A DNA stretch of 64,000 bases from CBDFMR01 sp965249765 (GTDB lineage: Bacteria; Bacteroidota; Bacteroidia; Chitinophagales; Saprospiraceae). Under the pieces are notes generated by a model. It saw only the letters and a program-made list of their open reading frames with translations. It did no database searches and was not told where the DNA came from. Made by a program: the position numbers and the translations under genes. The stretch covers positions 1-64,000 of the forward strand of contig CBDFMR010000003.1 of NCBI GenBank assembly GCA_965249765.1. The letters are read 5' to 3'. Positions 1 to 9,347 of the stretch are shown here, in pieces. Within the stretch, counting starts at the first letter, position 1. The number at the start of each line of letters is the position of its first letter.

Positions 1-41
1 TACCTGCAAGCGGAGAACCGAAAATAATCGTACTAAAAAAT

Positions 42-125
42 CCAACCGCACATTTTACACATTTATTTTTTGCTAACGCTAAATTCCACCACAAAAAAAT
101 AAAAGAGTAAAATCTTTCCAACGCT
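42..125. repeat. Palindromic element E1, left flank of R-M module 1
   Basis: Imperfect hairpin. The arm at 52-58 (ATTTTAC) pairs with 107-113 (GTAAAAT), and pairing continues through an A/T-rich stem with a conserved bulge (ACATTT opposite AAAGAG). The ends carry CCAACCGC and CCAACGCT. Related hairpins with different stem sequences lie at 8152-8240, 21092-21161 and 24361-24437, always just outside an R-M module and inside its cassette. The family's identity is not known to me. Confidence 0.6.
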
Positions 126-150
126 TACCCAAATATTCAAAAAACATTCT

Positions 151-172
151 TACATTTGGACAATTATTGTCC
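151..172 (+). promoter_or_regulatory. Promoter -7 box and operator of R-M regulator 1
   Basis: TACATTTG at 151-158 fits the Bacteroidota -7 consensus TAnnTTTG. It runs directly into a perfect inverted repeat GGACAAT-T-ATTGTCC (158-172), about 22 bases before the regulator's ATG at 195. This layout suits autoregulation by the XRE protein encoded just downstream. The palindrome is seen; its role is inferred. Confidence 0.55.
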
Positions 173-194
173 TGAAATAAAAATCAAGAACAGA

Positions 195-530
195 ATGAGT
201 GTGAAAGAAACATTTGGAGAGCATATTAAAAGACTACGGGAAGAACACAAACTACCGATTAGAAAAGTGGCATCAGTCTTAGACCTTGACCCTTCAACGC
301 TTAGTAAAATAGAAAGAGGTGAAAGAAATGCAAATAAAGAAATGCTACCATTACTTGCCGAATTATTCAATGAAAATGAAAAAATATTGAAACTAATTTT
401 GTTTAGCGACAAAGTTGCATATCAAATTTTGGGAGAAGATAACCCTAACGAAATTTTAAAAGTAGCAGAAGAAAAAATACAATATTTAAAAAACAAGAAT
501 CTTAAACAAGGTTCATTTGACCTGAAATAA
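195..530 (+). CDS. XRE-family control protein of R-M module 1
   Basis: Small helix-turn-helix regulator of 111 aa. ATG 195 is preferred over the in-frame TTG at 156, because the protein then begins MSVKETFGEHIKRLR and the upstream codons overlap the operator. Residues about 8-60 form the HTH_3 fold, with the typical helix LDLDPSTLSKIERGERNA. The remainder is a helical tail. It closely resembles the regulator at 49534-49830 in length, the TLSKIERG core and the tail. One base separates its stop from the next gene, so it leads the operon. C proteins of this kind usually time expression of restriction genes; that role is inferred here. Confidence 0.85.
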   Translation: MSVKETFGEHIKRLREEHKLPIRKVASVLDLDPSTLSKIERGERNANKEMLPLLAELFNENEKILKLILFSDKVAYQILGEDNPNEILKVAEEKIQYLKNKNLKQGSFDLK

Positions 531-531
531 T

Positions 532-3507
532 ATGCAAATTAAAGACCTTGTTAAAAAATATCATTCCAACAGAGAAACATATCTAAAACCGAGTTATAAC
601 GAAACGCAACTTAGAACTGATTTCTTAGACCCATTTTTTGAATTACTTGGTTGGGATATTAAAAATTCAGAAGGAAAACCAACGAACGAACGAGAAGTTT
701 TATTAGAGGAAGGTTTGAAAGCAGATGCTACTGCAAACACTAAAAAACCTGATTACACTTTTAGACTTTTTTCAGAACGAAAATTCTTTTTAGAAGCAAA
801 AAAACCAAATGTAAAAATTGGAAAAGACAACGAACCTGCAAAGCAGGTTCGTAGATATGGTTTTACAGCAAAACTAAAAATATCAGTTTTGTCAAACTTT
901 GAATATTTAGCAATCTACGATTGCTCTCAAAAAGTTGAAAAAGACGATTCTGTAACAAATTCACGTATAAGTGTTTATCATTATACAGAATATGAATCTG
1001 CATTTGAAGAAATAAAAAAACAATTAAGTCATCAAGTAGTTTACAACGGAGAATTTGACGAAACTTGGAAAGATATTGAAGAGCAACTTAAATTATCAAG
1101 TGTTGATAGCCTTTTCTTATCGCAGATAAATGATTGGAGAATTATTCTTGGAAAAGAAATCTACTCTCACAAACCTGAAATATCAATTGAAGAATTAAAT
1201 GACATTGTTCAATCATACATAAACAGCATTATATTCTTGCGAGTTTGTGAAGACAGAAATTTAGAGACCTACAAAACACTTTTAACCTTTGTCGATAAAA
1301 ATGACTTCACTTCATTAATTAAACAGTTTAAAAAAGCAGATAAAAAGTATAATGCAAGTTTATTTAATCATCCATTAACAGATGAAATAATATCAAATAA
1401 TAGTTCTGCTTTTTGGACAATTATTGAACATTTGTATTTTCCTGAAAACAGTTATTCTTTTTCAGTATTCTCATCAGATATTTTAGGAAACATCTATGAA
1501 ATATTTCTTGGAGAACAATTAATCATTGAAAAATCAGAGGTTTTAATAAAAAAGAAACCTGAAAATATTGATAGAGACATTGTTACAACACCAACATTTA
1601 TCATTCAAGACATTTTACGTCAAACAATTGTAAAACATTGTAAAAACAAAACAGATATAGAAATCTTAAGTTCTTCTTTTGCAGATATTGCTTGTGGTTC
1701 AGGTGCTTTTTTATTAGAAACTTATCAATTATTACAAGATATTTTAATTGATTACTATTTAGAAAACGACACTAACAAATTAATCCAAACATCAATAAAA
1801 ACTTTCAAACTTCCATTTGAAATTAAAAAGGAAATTTTAGAAAATTGCATTTACGGAATTGACAAAGATTATAATGCTGTTGAAGCCTGTAAATTTGGTT
1901 TGCTTTTAAAACTTCTTGAAAATGAAGATAATTTAACCATTTCAACACCTGCACTTCCGAACCTTAAAAATATTCATTTTGGAAATAGTTTGATAGAAAA
2001 TTCTTTGACTATTTCAAAAAATCAAGCCGAAATAAATCCTTTTGATTTTGGAAAAACAAAATTTGACGTAATTGTTGGAAACCCACCATATATGGCAACG
2101 GAACATATAAAGCAGTTTACACCTTTAGAATTGCCTTTGTATAAAAAATATTTTAAATCATCATTCAAACAATTTGACAAATACTTTTTATTTATTGAAA
2201 GAGGTCTAAATCTATTAAAGCCTAAAGGCTACTTTGGATATATTGTTCCAAGTAAATTTATAAAAGTTGGTGCAGGAAAGAAATTAAGAGAATTACTTGC
2301 ATCAAATAAATCGGTAGAACAAATTATTTCTTTTGGAGCAAATCAAGTTTTCCATAACAAATCAACTTATACTTGTTTGCTTATTCTTAAAAATGAAGAG
2401 CAAAAAGAATTAAATTATTTAGAAGTAGACTCTTTAAAAGATTGGAAAACTCGAAACATAAAGAACGAACACTTTGATTCAATTAGTTTTGATGAATTAG
2501 AAAAAAATGATTGGGTTCTTGTTCCAAGTACTTTAAAACCTACCTATAATAACATAAGTAAACAATCTGAAACATTAGAAAACTTAATTGGTTCAGACAA
2601 TATCTATAACGGAATCCAAACAAGTGCTAATAATGTTTATATCCATTCAAAAACCAAAGAAGATAAAAAATACTTTTATTTTTCAAAAGACAATATTGAT
2701 TGGAAAGTCGAAAGAGAACTAACAAGACCATATTATAAAACTTCAAGTGGAGAAGATAATTTAAATACTTACCGTCCATTTAGTCCTAATACTTTTGTTA
2801 TTTATCCATATTTAAAAACAAAAAAAGGAATTCAATTTGTTGAAATTGATAAATTAAAAACCAACTATCCAAATTTGTTTGCTTTTCTAAGTCATTACAA
2901 AAACAAATTAGACAATTCAAAAAGAGATATAAAACCAACACCAGAAACAGAAAATGAATGGTATAGGTACGGAAGACATCAAAGTCTTGATAAATGTGAC
3001 GTTCCTGCAAAAATTATAGTTGGTGTTTTAGCAAAAGGGAATAAATATGCTATTGATTATTTTGGAACATTAATTTCGTCAGGTGGAACAGCAGGTTATT
3101 GTATGATTACTTTACCTGATGATTTTCCCTATTCAATTTATTACATACAAGCACTTTTAAATTCTAAATATTTAGAATGGTTTTCTGCATTAAACGGAGA
3201 AGTATTTAGAGGTGGATATATTGCAAGAGGAACTAAAGTTTTAAAAAAATTACCTATTAGAATTATTGATTTTAACTCAAAAGAAGAAAAGAAAATACAC
3301 GATAAAATTGCTTCTATTCAAGAAGAACTCATTAATATTCAAGGGAAAATTGACAAAAACAAAGCCAATAACAGAAAATTAATTCCTTTACAACGTCAAT
3401 TTAATAGCCAAAAGAATGAATTAGAACAGATATTAAATACATTATTTAACTTAGGAGAAAGTGACAGTCTTATTCCTTTAATTTCAGAGATATATGCAAC
3501 TAATTAA
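532..3507 (+). CDS. Type IIG-like restriction-modification enzyme (Eco57I-like), nuclease-methylase fusion
   Basis: 991-aa enzyme expected to bind DNA, methylate adenine N6 and cut. The N-terminal 100 residues carry a PD-(D/E)xK pattern (PD at 73-74, EAK at 88-90). The methylase core has motif I (ADIACGSGAFLL, near residue 384) and motif IV NPPY (near 517). The last ~350 residues look like a TaqI/Eco57I-type target-recognition region ending in a coiled coil. It starts one base after the regulator and overlaps the next methylase by 14 bases. Domain order and length match type IIG enzymes. A stand-alone methylase is the alternative if the N-terminal nuclease is inactive. Confidence 0.8.
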   Translation: MQIKDLVKKYHSNRETYLKPSYNETQLRTDFLDPFFELLGWDIKNSEGKPTNEREVLLEEGLKADATANTKKPDYTFRLFSERKFFLEAKKPNVKIGKDNEPAKQVRRYGFTAKLKISVLSNFEYLAIYDCSQKVEKDDSVTNSRISVYHYTEYESAFEEIKKQLSHQVVYNGEFDETWKDIEEQLKLSSVDSLFLSQINDWRIILGKEIYSHKPEISIEELNDIVQSYINSIIFLRVCEDRNLETYKTLLTFVDKNDFTSLIKQFKKADKKYNASLFNHPLTDEIISNNSSAFWTIIEHLYFPENSYSFSVFSSDILGNIYEIFLGEQLIIEKSEVLIKKKPENIDRDIVTTPTFIIQDILRQTIVKHCKNKTDIEILSSSFADIACGSGAFLLETYQLLQDILIDYYLENDTNKLIQTSIKTFKLPFEIKKEILENCIYGIDKDYNAVEACKFGLLLKLLENEDNLTISTPALPNLKNIHFGNSLIENSLTISKNQAEINPFDFGKTKFDVIVGNPPYMATEHIKQFTPLELPLYKKYFKSSFKQFDKYFLFIERGLNLLKPKGYFGYIVPSKFIKVGAGKKLRELLASNKSVEQIISFGANQVFHNKSTYTCLLILKNEEQKELNYLEVDSLKDWKTRNIKNEHFDSISFDELEKNDWVLVPSTLKPTYNNISKQSETLENLIGSDNIYNGIQTSANNVYIHSKTKEDKKYFYFSKDNIDWKVERELTRPYYKTSSGEDNLNTYRPFSPNTFVIYPYLKTKKGIQFVEIDKLKTNYPNLFAFLSHYKNKLDNSKRDIKPTPETENEWYRYGRHQSLDKCDVPAKIIVGVLAKGNKYAIDYFGTLISSGGTAGYCMITLPDDFPYSIYYIQALLNSKYLEWFSALNGEVFRGGYIARGTKVLKKLPIRIIDFNSKEEKKIHDKIASIQEELINIQGKIDKNKANNRKLIPLQRQFNSQKNELEQILNTLFNLGESDSLIPLISEIYATN

Positions 3508-5116
3508 AAACGCAACTAAGGAAAAATTAAGAGGAGGTTTTTATACACCAGAACCTATTGCCTCATTTATTTTAAAATGGGCTTTTAATGGAAATAAAGA
3601 ATTAGATATTCTTGAACCAAGTTGTGGAGATGGCGTTTTTTTAGAAGAAATTCAAAAAGGAAATTATGAATATAATTCTGTAACCGCAATTGAATTTGAT
3701 GAAATTGAAGCAGTTAAATCTAAAAAAATAGGATTAGATAAATCTAAAATTATCATTTCAGATTTTCACGATTTCTGTATCAATACCAAACAGAAATTTG
3801 ATTTAGTAATTGGAAATCCACCTTATATTCGTTACCAATACTTTGATAGAAAACAACAAAAATTTGCTTCGGAAATTTTTGAAAAAGCAAACCTAAAGTA
3901 TTCTAAACTTACTAATGCTTGGGTTTCTTTTGTTGTTGGCTCTTCCCTACTTTTAAAAGAACAAGGAAAAATAGGTTTTGTACTTCCTGCCGAAATTTTA
4001 CAAGTTTCTTATGCTCAACCTTTGAGAGAGTTTTTAGCACAATTTTATAATAAAATCAATATTGTTTCATTTGAAAAATTAGTATTTCCTGACATTCAAC
4101 AAGAAGTTGTTCTATTGCTATGTGAGAAAAACAATACGAATACTCATTTGATTGAACATTTAGAACTTAAAGACGCAGAGGAATTAAAAAATTTAGACGT
4201 ATCAAAATTAAAAAGTCCAAAGAAAAAAATAGACTTTAAATCAAACAAATGGACGTTTTATTTTCTTGACCAAAAAGAAATTGACTTTTTAGAGCGTTTA
4301 CAATCAAATAAACTGATACCAAAATTAGGAGAATATGCAAAAGTTGAAGTTGGTATTACAACAGGTTCAAATCCGTTTTTTACCGTTCCACTTTCAACTG
4401 TTCAATTTTATAATTTAGAGAAATATGCGAAGCCATTAGTTGGCAGAAGTGTACAAGTACCAAGTGCAATTTTTACCAAAAAAGATTGGAAAAAAAATAG
4501 AGATTCAGAAGCACGAACTCACTTTTTATCTTTTCCAAAAATGAAAAACTTAAATGGTTCGCTTGGAGCAAGAGACTATATTTCTTGGGGAGAAGAAGAA
4601 GAAATTAATAAAGGATATAAATGTAGAATTAGAGAGGAATGGCAAATAGTTCCTTCTCAACGTATTTCTGATGCACTTTTTATCCGTAGAAACAATAAGT
4701 ATCCAAAGTTCATAATAAATGAAGCAAAAGCATTTACAACGGATACAATGCACAGAGTAACTGTAAAAGAAAATGTTGAAATTAAAGCATTAACTGCAAG
4801 TTATTACAATTCTCTTTCTTTTGCATTTGCAGAAATTTGTGGAAGAAGTCACGGAGGTGGAGTTTTAGAATTAATGCCAAATGAAGTGGAAAGAATTCTT
4901 TTACCATACAATGAAAATAATGCTGAATTATTACCAGTCATTGACAAGATGATTAGGGAGAAAAAAGATATTTCGGAATTACTGAAAATCACAAATGAAA
5001 AAATATTGAAAGAGAATTTCGGACTAACAGATGCCGAAATTGAATTAGCAGACGGAATATGGAAAAGATTATCAAAACGGAGATTGAATAGAGGAAAAAA
5101 GTCAACTAATAAATGA
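3494..5116 (+). CDS. N6-adenine DNA methyltransferase (class I, Eco57I/TaqI type)
   Basis: 540-aa methylase. Motif I (ILEPSCGDGVFLEE) lies near residues 39-52 and the catalytic NPPYIRY near 112, followed by a TaqI-like C-terminal recognition region. No nuclease motif was seen. It overlaps the type IIG gene upstream and shares an ATGA junction with the helicase downstream, so the three are translationally coupled. A second methylase beside a type IIG enzyme usually protects the other strand of an asymmetric site; here that is inference. Confidence 0.85.
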   Translation: MQLIKNATKEKLRGGFYTPEPIASFILKWAFNGNKELDILEPSCGDGVFLEEIQKGNYEYNSVTAIEFDEIEAVKSKKIGLDKSKIIISDFHDFCINTKQKFDLVIGNPPYIRYQYFDRKQQKFASEIFEKANLKYSKLTNAWVSFVVGSSLLLKEQGKIGFVLPAEILQVSYAQPLREFLAQFYNKINIVSFEKLVFPDIQQEVVLLLCEKNNTNTHLIEHLELKDAEELKNLDVSKLKSPKKKIDFKSNKWTFYFLDQKEIDFLERLQSNKLIPKLGEYAKVEVGITTGSNPFFTVPLSTVQFYNLEKYAKPLVGRSVQVPSAIFTKKDWKKNRDSEARTHFLSFPKMKNLNGSLGARDYISWGEEEEINKGYKCRIREEWQIVPSQRISDALFIRRNNKYPKFIINEAKAFTTDTMHRVTVKENVEIKALTASYYNSLSFAFAEICGRSHGGGVLELMPNEVERILLPYNENNAELLPVIDKMIREKKDISELLKITNEKILKENFGLTDAEIELADGIWKRLSKRRLNRGKKSTNK

Positions 5117-8100
5117 AAATTATTTCTAATAAAATATCAAAAAATGAAATTAGTCAATGGGTTTCTGACACAATTACAGAAATTGATAGACCTATCGATA
5201 TTCTTTCATCTTGGAACAACTCATTTTCAATAAAAAAGGAAAATCAAGAGACGAATGAAAAAGGGTTAAGAAATCCGCAAATTGGTGCTTTGTATGCAAT
5301 ACTTTCACATTGGAGTTACTCAAATGAAATAGGAACAATTGTAATGCCTACAGGAACAGGTAAAACAGAAACAATGTTATCAATTTTAGTTTCTGAAAAA
5401 ATAAAGCAATTATTGGTAGTTGTCCCAACGTCACCTTTAAGAACACAAATATCCAATAAGTTCTTGAAACTTGGATTGTTAAATGAACTTGAAATAATAC
5501 CTGATAACATTAAATATCCAATTGTAGGAACAATTAAATCGAGTTTCGATTCCCAACAAAATGCAAGACAATTTTTTCAAAAATGTAATGTAATAGTTGC
5601 CACAGCGAGTATTTTATCAAGAATGGATTCACAAATGTTAGATGAATTAAAAAACACTTGCACTCACTTATTCATAGATGAAGCACATCATACAGAAGCA
5701 AGCACTTGGAATAAAATCAGAAATAATTTTAAGGGTAAAAAAATAATTCAATTTACTGCAACACCATTTAGAAATGATAATAAAAAAATTGATGGAAAAA
5801 TAATTTATAACTTCCCTTTAAAAAAGGCTCAAGAAGAAGGTTATTTCAAACCAATAAATTTTGTTAGTATTTATGAGTACTCTACATCACAAAAAGATAT
5901 AGCAATTGCAGAAAAAGGAATTGAACAACTAAGAATTGATAAAGAAAGGTTTCCTCATATTTTACTCGCAAGAGTTGGAACAAAAAAAAGAGCAGAAGAA
6001 GTATATGAGATTTATAAAAAATATGAAGAATTTAGAGTTGTTAGAATACATTCAGGTTTAGGTGTTAGAGAAAAAAGAGAAATTTATAATCAAATAACTG
6101 AAAAGAATGTTGATATTATTGTCTGTGTTGATATGCTCGGAGAAGGCTTTGATTTACCACAACTCAAAATTGCAACTTTTCACGACATTAGAAAAAGTCT
6201 ACCAATAACATTACAATTTGTGGGGAGATTCACAAGAACACAACACGATCGAGAATTAGGGAATGCAACAATAATTGCAAACCTTGCAGATTTAGAAGTT
6301 TCTAATGAATTAGAAGAGTTATATGCCAAAGACCCAGATTGGAATATTCTATTACCTTTAATGAGTGAAAACAGAACTCAAAAGGAAGTGGATTTGTACA
6401 ACTTTGTTCAAGGGTTTCAATATAATGAAGATTTTCCTATATCTGTCCAAAGTCTTAAACCTGCATTAAGTACAGTTGTATATCGAAATAATTCAGACGC
6501 TTGGTTTCCTTCAAATTTCATCAAAGGACTTTCATCTGTAGATTCTTATGATTTAATACGACATAATTTAAACTCGGAAGAGAAAATATTAGTAATTCTA
6601 ACTGCAAAAAAAATTCAAACAGATTGGATTAACAATGATAATATTACAGATTTGATTTGGAATTATTATATTGTTTATTGGGAAACAAGAAAAAATTTAT
6701 TGTTCATTCATAGTTCTGATAATAGCAGTTTACATCTTGATATAGCAAAATCAATTATAGGTGAAGATGCCGAAATTATTAACGGAGATAATGGTGGTAA
6801 AATATTTAGAATTTTAAGTGGGATTCATAGATTTAAATTGCAAAATGTTGGTTTAACAGAAGTAATTGGTAAATTAATTCGTTTTGTTATGAGAGTTGGT
6901 TCTGACATAGAACCTGCATTAAGCAGAAATGATACACAAAGAGCAAAGAAAGCAATGATTTTTGGTGCTGGCTATGAAAATGGAGCAGAAATCTCAATAG
7001 GTTGTTCTTATAAAGGTAGAATTTGGTCTCGCAGAAAAAATGATATTCCAACTCTTATAAAATGGTTTAATCATATTGGTAATAAGGTTACTGATGAAAA
7101 CATTGATGCAAATGAAGTATTGAAAGATGCTTTAGTTGCTAAATCAATTAACGAACGCCCTGTACTTTTCCCATTTTATATAGATTGGAGTGTTGATATT
7201 TACAAACAATCAGAAACCAGATATTCATTTATTATAGGAAACACAGAGTATGAACTTTATAATATTGATATTGTCTTAATAAATCCATCAGAAAGTGGGA
7301 ATATTTGCTTTGGGTTAAAATACAATGAAAGAATAATAGTAAAATTAGAGTTGGAGATATTCATAAATGGCAATCATTCAGATTTTAGATTCATAAAAAC
7401 AAACCCTGAAGAAGCAGTATCTGTAAAATATGGTACAAAAAGAAAATTAATTGAAGATTATTTTTATGAAGATACACCTGTAATTTGGTTTTCTAATGGT
7501 GATTATTTAGAAGGAAATAATCATATTGAATTGAAAGGTTTATCTAATCCATACAATGCAGATGAGATAATTGCTTGGAATTGGACTGGAGTTGATTTAA
7601 GGCACGAATCTCAAGGGATTGAGCCTAAAAAAGAAGATTCCATTCAATTTAATTTCATAAAACACTTAAATACATTAGATTATGATATTATTTTTGATGA
7701 TGATGGTTCGGGTGAAATTTCCGATATAATAACTATCAAATCAGGTACAGACAAAATAAAAGTTGAATTATATCATCTTAAATATGCAGTTGATGGTAGA
7801 GTAAGTAGACAAATAAAAAATTTATATGAAGTTTGTGGTCAAGCACAAAAATCTGTTAACTGGAATTTTAAAAGAGGAAAAGAATTTTTAGAACACCTAC
7901 TAAGAAGAGAAGCGTTAAGGGAGAATAAAGGGCAAAGTTCCAGATTTGATAAAGGGACAAAAGATGAATTAGTTAATATATTAGATTTAGTTAATAATAG
8001 AGTACTATTAGAGTTTGAAATTTACATTGTTCAACCTGGTTTGTCTAAATCAAATAATACAGAGCAACAATTAACACTTCTTGGAGTAACAGAAACTTAC

Positions 8101-8148
8101 CTTATGGAAAGAGCATTAATAAAATTAAAAGTAATCGGAAGTGAATAA
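5113..8148 (+). CDS. Superfamily 2 DEAD/DEAH helicase with possible nuclease-like C-terminus
   Basis: 1011-aa protein. Walker A (MPTGTGKTE) lies near residues 79-87, DEAHH near 188-192 and an FTATPFR motif III equivalent near 217. The helicase C domain ends with QFVGRFTRT near 370-380. The C-terminal third is not helicase: around 860-895 there is D-D-G-S-G-E-I-S-D-I followed by V-E-L-Y-H-L-K, then LYEVCGQAQKS, a spacing compatible with a PD-(D/E)xK-like fold. Its ATG overlaps the methylase stop. It may translocate DNA for the R-M complex or be a separate defence factor. It is the last gene of cassette 1. Confidence 0.8.
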   Translation: MKIISNKISKNEISQWVSDTITEIDRPIDILSSWNNSFSIKKENQETNEKGLRNPQIGALYAILSHWSYSNEIGTIVMPTGTGKTETMLSILVSEKIKQLLVVVPTSPLRTQISNKFLKLGLLNELEIIPDNIKYPIVGTIKSSFDSQQNARQFFQKCNVIVATASILSRMDSQMLDELKNTCTHLFIDEAHHTEASTWNKIRNNFKGKKIIQFTATPFRNDNKKIDGKIIYNFPLKKAQEEGYFKPINFVSIYEYSTSQKDIAIAEKGIEQLRIDKERFPHILLARVGTKKRAEEVYEIYKKYEEFRVVRIHSGLGVREKREIYNQITEKNVDIIVCVDMLGEGFDLPQLKIATFHDIRKSLPITLQFVGRFTRTQHDRELGNATIIANLADLEVSNELEELYAKDPDWNILLPLMSENRTQKEVDLYNFVQGFQYNEDFPISVQSLKPALSTVVYRNNSDAWFPSNFIKGLSSVDSYDLIRHNLNSEEKILVILTAKKIQTDWINNDNITDLIWNYYIVYWETRKNLLFIHSSDNSSLHLDIAKSIIGEDAEIINGDNGGKIFRILSGIHRFKLQNVGLTEVIGKLIRFVMRVGSDIEPALSRNDTQRAKKAMIFGAGYENGAEISIGCSYKGRIWSRRKNDIPTLIKWFNHIGNKVTDENIDANEVLKDALVAKSINERPVLFPFYIDWSVDIYKQSETRYSFIIGNTEYELYNIDIVLINPSESGNICFGLKYNERIIVKLELEIFINGNHSDFRFIKTNPEEAVSVKYGTKRKLIEDYFYEDTPVIWFSNGDYLEGNNHIELKGLSNPYNADEIIAWNWTGVDLRHESQGIEPKKEDSIQFNFIKHLNTLDYDIIFDDDGSGEISDIITIKSGTDKIKVELYHLKYAVDGRVSRQIKNLYEVCGQAQKSVNWNFKRGKEFLEHLLRREALRENKGQSSRFDKGTKDELVNILDLVNNRVLLEFEIYIVQPGLSKSNNTEQQLTLLGVTETYLMERALIKLKVIGSE

Positions 8149-8151
8149 AAA

Positions 8152-8240
8152 GCCAACGCATAAGACATACACATTTGCAATTCGTTCAAAAAAGCCAACA
8201 GCACAAGGCAAAATTGCAAAAGAGTATGTCTTGCCAACGC
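8152..8240. repeat. Palindromic element E2, right flank of R-M module 1
   Basis: Bounded by GCCAACGC at 8152-8159 and again at 8233-8240. The arms AGACATAC (8163-8170) and GTATGTCT (8224-8231) pair, and pairing continues with ACATTTGCAATT against AATTGCAAAAGA. The inner ACATTTG/CAAAAGAGT motif is shared with E1, E3 and E4 while the outer stem differs, a pattern of structure conserved over sequence. It may also act as a terminator after the helicase gene. Confidence 0.6.
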
Positions 8241-8273
8241 TAAAAACAGTACGGAAAAAGAAAATAGCCAGCA

Positions 8274-8401
8274 GGTAACAATGTATATAAATCATTGGGC
8301 AACAAGTGATTATATTAAAGTAAGTGCTTTTAAATAAGGATAGTGATAAACCGAAAAGAAGTGCTTTTTAATGCCCAACGCTTCATATACTAAACGTTAC
8401 C
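8274..8401 (+). other. attC-like recombination site 1 (long type)
   Basis: Opens with GGTAAC (8274-8279) and closes with GTTACC (8396-8401). The inner arms TGTATAT and ATATACTAAACG pair with bulges, around a ~100-nt variable loop. The left core with its neighbours (GCAGGTAAC) is the reverse complement of the window's first bases (TACCTGC), so cassette 1 evidently starts two bases before base 1. Confidence 0.75.
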
Positions 8402-8421
8402 ATTAATAAAAAGATGAAGAA

Positions 8422-8754
8422 TTAACACTTACTCATGTCCTTAGCAATTTCGCACTCAAGAACTTCAACAACCGCCTCTTTTAACCCGTCTATTTTACTT
8501 GCCGAACATGACACGTTACCAGACTGATGATTTCTACTCAACTGTCTTTGTTTAAAAAAGTCAGCTACGTCAACAAAACCACAATCAGAGTATATACCAT
8601 CAATCGTGTTTTCCTTAATTCCAACCATTAAGAAATACTCTTTGAGTTTAATGTAATCGCCAAGGTTTGCCGAATTGTTGTTTACCTTGTCAACAACATT
8701 GGTCAAATCTTGTATAAACTCTAATAGCGTGTCATACTTAACCTGTTTTTCCAT
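8422..8754 (-). CDS. Hypothetical 110-aa protein, reverse-oriented cassette gene
   Basis: Not recognised. A soluble, mostly helical protein with no signal peptide or membrane segment and four cysteines, three of them in the C-terminal half. It is transcribed against the array. Its start overlaps the end of the upstream membrane-protein gene (8738-9217) by 17 bases, so the two are probably one operon with its own promoter. Linkage of a small soluble protein to a membrane protein on a mobile cassette is compatible with a toxin/immunity or defence pair, but nothing in the sequence proves this. Confidence 0.6.
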   Translation of the reverse strand: MEKQVKYDTLLEFIQDLTNVVDKVNNNSANLGDYIKLKEYFLMVGIKENTIDGIYSDCGFVDVADFFKQRQLSRNHQSGNVSCSASKIDGLKEAVVEVLECEIAKDMSKC

Positions 8755-9217
8755 CTTTCTTATTTTTTAGAGTGCTCATCAAATCACTCAGCTTGAATTT
8801 CTCATCCGTCAACTCACAAATACCTTCATGCTTTATCTTGATTTTTTCTGTTAAATCATTGGCTTGGTCCAAAAGGATTTCAATTCTATCCTTATAACTC
8901 TTGAAATTATCGTTTATTTCGTCTATTGCCGTAGATTTTGCTATGCCAGCCTGCGTCCAAGTCAAAAATAACACAATTGCAACTAATAAGCTTGCGTATA
9001 TAGGTACCATTCTCTGTAAAACATCAAACCTGCCTTCAAGTTTTGAAATATTTATCAGTAATTCTTTCTGCTCTTGGCCCTCTAAACACGTCAAAACATA
9101 CTGATACGACACAGTAGGGCTAATTCCGACAAAACAGTACAAGATGCAGAATGTTATTATTCCTGTAAATATTCCTACAACTATTGGAAATACCCATTTA
9201 TGGTTACTTTTACTCAT
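8738..9217 (-). CDS. Hypothetical membrane protein with two TM helices and a coiled coil
   Basis: 159 aa from the ATG at 9217 (MSKSNHKW), preferred over an upstream ATG at 9259 that would put hydrophobic residues before a positive start. Helix 1 is near residues 9-29 and helix 2 near 68-86. The cytoplasmic C-terminal part (about 95-150) is charged and heptad-like. No enzyme motif was seen. It is the first gene of a reverse-oriented two-gene cassette, and its 3' end overlaps the 110-aa gene. Function unknown. Confidence 0.6.
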   Translation of the reverse strand: MSKSNHKWVFPIVVGIFTGIITFCILYCFVGISPTVSYQYVLTCLEGQEQKELLINISKLEGRFDVLQRMVPIYASLLVAIVLFLTWTQAGIAKSTAIDEINDNFKSYKDRIEILLDQANDLTEKIKIKHEGICELTDEKFKLSDLMSTLKNKKDGKTG

Positions 9218-9267
9218 ATTGGGTATAAATATAACACACTCAGCCCAAATAGGGTTCAAAAACTAAT

Positions 9268-9332
9268 GGTAACACCATGTACCAGAATCAGACTTGCTTT
9301 GCTGCGTCCGATCGGTACACTCGGACGTTAGC
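9268..9332 (+). other. attC-like site 2 (short type)
   Basis: Left core GGTAAC 9268-9273, right core GTTAGC 9327-9332. The inner arms (ATGTACC/GGTACAC) and (GTCCGA/TCGGAC) fold. TAATGGTAAC at its left is the exact reverse complement of GTTACCATTA beginning the same cassette at 8396. Confidence 0.75.
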
Positions 9333-9347
9333 GATAATTAAATGTAA

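Noticed and set aside
5113..8148. DISARM or BREX assignment for the helicase/methylase cassette
   Set aside because: No DrmB, phospholipase-D, BrxL, PglZ or BrxC-like gene is present; only methylases, a helicase and a regulator.
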